This document shows positions 25,057 to 27,054 of a stretch of DNA of 27,054 bases, piece after piece. Both the position numbers and the translations under genes were made by a program. How positions within the stretch are numbered: the stretch's first letter is position 1; each line of letters starts with the position of its first letter. Under the pieces are notes generated by a model. It searched no databases, had not been told where the DNA came from, and saw nothing but the letters and a program-made list of their open reading frames with translations. Source of the DNA: Methylotenera_A sp036675645 (GTDB lineage Bacteria; Pseudomonadota; Gammaproteobacteria; Burkholderiales; Methylophilaceae); NCBI GenBank assembly GCA_036675645.1, contig JAKFEP010000147.1, positions 1-27,054 on the forward strand, read 5' to 3'.

Positions 25057-25685
25057 ATGAGGGTTGCCCATACGTTTTCCAGTAATTGTGGCTGTGCAGC
25101 AGCGGTTGGATGCAATCCGTCAGCTTGAATTAAATCTGGCTTGCCAGCCACACCATCCAGTAAGAAAGGCGCGAGTGCGACGCCATGTTTGTTGGCCAGG
25201 TTTTGGTAATTTTCGCTAAACTGGTGGCTATATTTTAGGCCGTAATTAGGCGGGATTTTCATGCCAATCAGCAGTACTTTGGCCTTGGCTTTTTTGGTTT
25301 GCTGAATCATAGCCTCTAAATTATTGCTGGTCTCCGCTGCACTTAGTCCACGCAGCCCATCATTTCCACCGAGTTCTATCAGCACAATATTGGGTTTATG
25401 CTGTTTTAACATATCTGCAAAACGGCTCAAGCCGCCGCTGGTAGTTTCACCGCTGATGCTGGCATTGATCACTTGGTAGCCAGGTTTTTTCTGGTGCAAG
25501 CGTTGTTGCAATAATGCCACCCAGCCCTCATGTTGTGGTATGCCGTAAGCGGCGGATAAACTATCGCCAAAAATAACGATGACAGGGTTAGTTTGTTCAG
25601 CATAGGCTGGCTCTGCAACCAAAATGCTTATCAGTAGACTAACTGCAGTAAAAATATTCAACAACAAACTAAAACGAGAACGCAC
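25044..25685 (-). CDS. tesA: TesA-like SGNH-family arylesterase/lysophospholipase
   Basis: This is a 213-residue GDSL/SGNH hydrolase of the E. coli TesA type (multifunctional thioesterase I, protease I, lysophospholipase L1), exported to the periplasm. A signal peptide is visible: basic start MRSR, hydrophobic core 6-24 and an AYA cleavage site after residue 29. The catalytic blocks are FGDSLS (nucleophile S42), GGNDG (oxyanion Asn, near 106-110) and DGLH (D189, H192). The start is GTG at 25685. The only nearby alternatives are TTG codons 7-9, which would remove the basic n-region. The gene diverges from the ABC ATPase gene with 3 bases between start codons, the same pairing as tesA-ybbA in E. 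coli. Substrate range is inferred from the family. Confidence 0.9.
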   Translation of the reverse strand: MRSRFSLLLNIFTAVSLLISILVAEPAYAEQTNPVIVIFGDSLSAAYGIPQHEGWVALLQQRLHQKKPGYQVINASISGETTSGGLSRFADMLKQHKPNIVLIELGGNDGLRGLSAAETSNNLEAMIQQTKKAKAKVLLIGMKIPPNYGLKYSHQFSENYQNLANKHGVALAPFLLDGVAGKPDLIQADGLHPTAAAQPQLLENVWATLIKML

Positions 25686-25688
25686 TAT

Positions 25689-26453
25689 ATGTCACTTTCT
25701 GAGTTATTTTCTGAGTCTGAAACAAACTTAACGCATCAACCTGAAAAAAGTACGCCGACTAAAAGAACCGCCAGCGCTATTTTAGCCACAAATTTAAGTA
25801 AACACGTAGTTGATGTCACCCATAAAGCTGGTGCAAATAACATTGAAATCTTAAATGACCTTAATTTACAGGTTGCACAAGGTGAGAGTGTTGCTATTGT
25901 CGGGAGTTCCGGCTCAGGAAAATCCACATTGCTCGCACTGCTGGCTGGACTAGATGTGCCGACAGCCGGTGCGATAGAAGTCGCGGGGAAGCCTTTCAGT
26001 GCTTTGGATGAAGATGCCCGCGCTGCGGTGCGTGGCGCGCAAATGGGTTTCGTGTTCCAGTCGTTTCAACTGTTGCCCACCATGACCGCATTAGAGAACG
26101 TGATGTTGCCGATGCAATTGGCTAATAGGAAAGATGCCAAGCAGATGGCGGTGACAACGTTAGAAAAAGTGGGTTTGTCAGAGCGCTTGCAGCATTATCC
26201 CAAGCAACTATCAGGTGGCGAACAACAACGTGTGGCGATTGCGCGCGCATTTGCACCACAACCAGCAATTTTATTTGCAGATGAGCCAACCGGCAATTTA
26301 GATATCTCTACCGGTGAACGTATTATTGAATTACTGTTTAGCCTGAACCAGCAAGCCAATACCACCCTTATTTTGGTTACACACGACGCACAATTGGCGC
26401 AGCGTTGTAGTCGTAAATTGATTTTACAAAACGGTCAGTTGAGTGCGGCATGA
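25689..26453 (+). CDS. ABC transporter ATP-binding protein, YbbA/LolD-like
   Basis: This 254-residue ATPase belongs to the MacB/LolD/YbbA branch that energises FtsX-type permeases. It has Walker A GSSGSGKST near 72-80, a Q-loop in FVFQSFQLLPTMTALENVMLP (about 119-139), the signature LSGGEQQRVAIARAFA (about 174-189), Walker B ILFADEPTGNLD (about 196-207) and the switch histidine in VTHD. It carries an N-terminal extension of roughly 30 polar residues before the usual first strand. Its stop overlaps the permease start by ATGA. The pairing with a YbbP-like permease and a divergent tesA matches the E. coli tesA-ybbA-ybbP locus, so I call it YbbA-like. The transported substrate is unknown. Confidence 0.92.
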   Translation: MSLSELFSESETNLTHQPEKSTPTKRTASAILATNLSKHVVDVTHKAGANNIEILNDLNLQVAQGESVAIVGSSGSGKSTLLALLAGLDVPTAGAIEVAGKPFSALDEDARAAVRGAQMGFVFQSFQLLPTMTALENVMLPMQLANRKDAKQMAVTTLEKVGLSERLQHYPKQLSGGEQQRVAIARAFAPQPAILFADEPTGNLDISTGERIIELLFSLNQQANTTLILVTHDAQLAQRCSRKLILQNGQLSAA

Positions 26454-27054
26454 GGTTAAATTTTAAATTAGCATGGCAGCAATTACGGTCGCAATGGCAA
26501 GCGGGTGACTTGCGTGTACTGGTGCTGGCATTGGTGCTAGCGGTGAGCTCAATCACGGCCGTTAATTTTTTCACTAGCCGCATCGCAGCACATCTAAATA
26601 CCCAAGGCGGCATGCTGCTCGGCGGCGATGCGGTGGTGATTGCAGATCATGCCATTCCTCCGCAATATAATGCCGAGGCCCAACAGCACGGCCTGCAAGC
26701 CGCATCCACTTTAGAGTTCGCCAGCATGGCCATCAAGGCGGACAAAAACATACTCGCTGAAATCAAAGCCCTTGATGATAATTTTCCCTTAATTGGTGAT
26801 TTTGGCGTGCAGTTTTTGGCAACGCAGTCCGCGCAAGACATTCAAGCCAGACCGGCCAAAGGCGAGGTTTGGGTAGAGCCACGTTTGGCCAATGCATTAA
26901 ATTTGAAATTAGGCGACCAGCTAGAACTAGGGGCTAGTACATTTAAAGTAGCCGGCATATTAATGCGAGAGCCTTCACGCGGCGGTGATATGTTTAGCTT
27001 TGCACCACGCGTGATGATGCATATGGATGATGTGGCAGCAACCGAGCTGATTCA
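26450..27054 (+). CDS. YbbP-like FtsX-family ABC permease, N-terminal part (3' end outside window)
   Basis: The frame opens at an ATG that overlaps the ATPase stop (ATGA) and stays open to the window end, giving 201 codons. The N-terminus LNFKLAWQQLRSQWQAGDLR leads into a first membrane helix (about 22-42, with VLVLALVLAVSSITAVNFF). A soluble periplasmic MacB-type region follows, containing GGDAVVIADH (about 58-67) and EVWVEPRLANALNLKLGDQL (about 140-159). These features match the YbbP group of FtsX permeases, which usually exceed 800 residues and carry further helices downstream. It presumably forms a transporter with the adjacent ATPase. Such MacB-like systems usually act on envelope lipids, proteins or drugs, but no substrate can be named here. 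Confidence 0.88.
   Translation, partial: MRLNFKLAWQQLRSQWQAGDLRVLVLALVLAVSSITAVNFFTSRIAAHLNTQGGMLLGGDAVVIADHAIPPQYNAEAQQHGLQAASTLEFASMAIKADKNILAEIKALDDNFPLIGDFGVQFLATQSAQDIQARPAKGEVWVEPRLANALNLKLGDQLELGASTFKVAGILMREPSRGGDMFSFAPRVMMHMDDVAATELI

Noticed and set aside
1..27054. Mobile elements, CRISPR arrays, tRNA/rRNA genes or defence systems
   Set aside because: No transposase, integrase, regularly spaced repeats, tRNA-like cloverleaf or toxin/nuclease module was seen; coding is continuous with conserved chromosomal genes.

Overview
The window reads as ordinary, gene-dense chromosome of a betaproteobacterium. Protein signatures, base composition (below 50% G+C by eye) and gene order (pilGHIJ-chpA next to dnaE-accA-tilS, and tesA divergent from a ybbA/ybbP-type ABC pair) suggest a Methylophilaceae-like methylotroph. 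The family assignment is inference. I see no rRNA, tRNA, insertion sequence, phage gene or CRISPR array, and no gap over 300 bases without a gene.

Layout. Bases 1-3163 hold the 3' part of the helicase gene hrpA and a TonB-like membrane protein with an unfamiliar C-terminal domain. A COG0523/YjiA-type GTPase lies on the minus strand (3233-4234). Diverging from it is a tight plus-strand run (4283-8510): an RNB-domain exoribonuclease, a spermidine-synthase-like protein, a THUMP rRNA methyltransferase and a MazG-like nucleotide pyrophosphohydrolase. These genes overlap or nearly touch, so they are probably one RNA/nucleotide housekeeping operon. Two minus-strand genes follow, each with its own terminator: thiol peroxidase (tpx) and a stand-alone FIST sensory protein.

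The largest system is the Pil-Chp chemosensory array for type IV pili (10628-19005): two CheY-like regulators (pilG, pilH), a CheW-like adaptor (pilI), a transmembrane receptor (pilJ) and a very large hybrid CheA kinase (chpA/pilL), closed by a strong terminator. Stimuli sensed by PilJ pass through PilI to ChpA, which phosphorylates PilG and PilH to control pilus extension and retraction. No methyltransferase (pilK) or methylesterase (chpB) gene follows. The FIST gene diverges from pilG across a 245-base AT-rich region with repeated short motifs, which makes it a candidate accessory input.

After the terminator come dnaE (DNA polymerase III alpha), accA (acetyl-CoA carboxylase alpha) and tilS (tRNA-Ile lysidine synthetase), ending at a hairpin that overlaps the 3' end of the convergent tesA-like esterase gene. 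That gene's start lies 3 bases from the start of a divergent ABC ATPase, which overlaps by ATGA the first 201 codons of a YbbP/FtsX-type permease that runs off the end of the window.

I found no convincing undescribed system. The best leads are the FIST/Pil-Chp pairing, the orphan C-terminal domain on the TonB-like protein, the repeat-framed leaderless-looking dnaE start, and the reduced ChpA/PilJ architectures.
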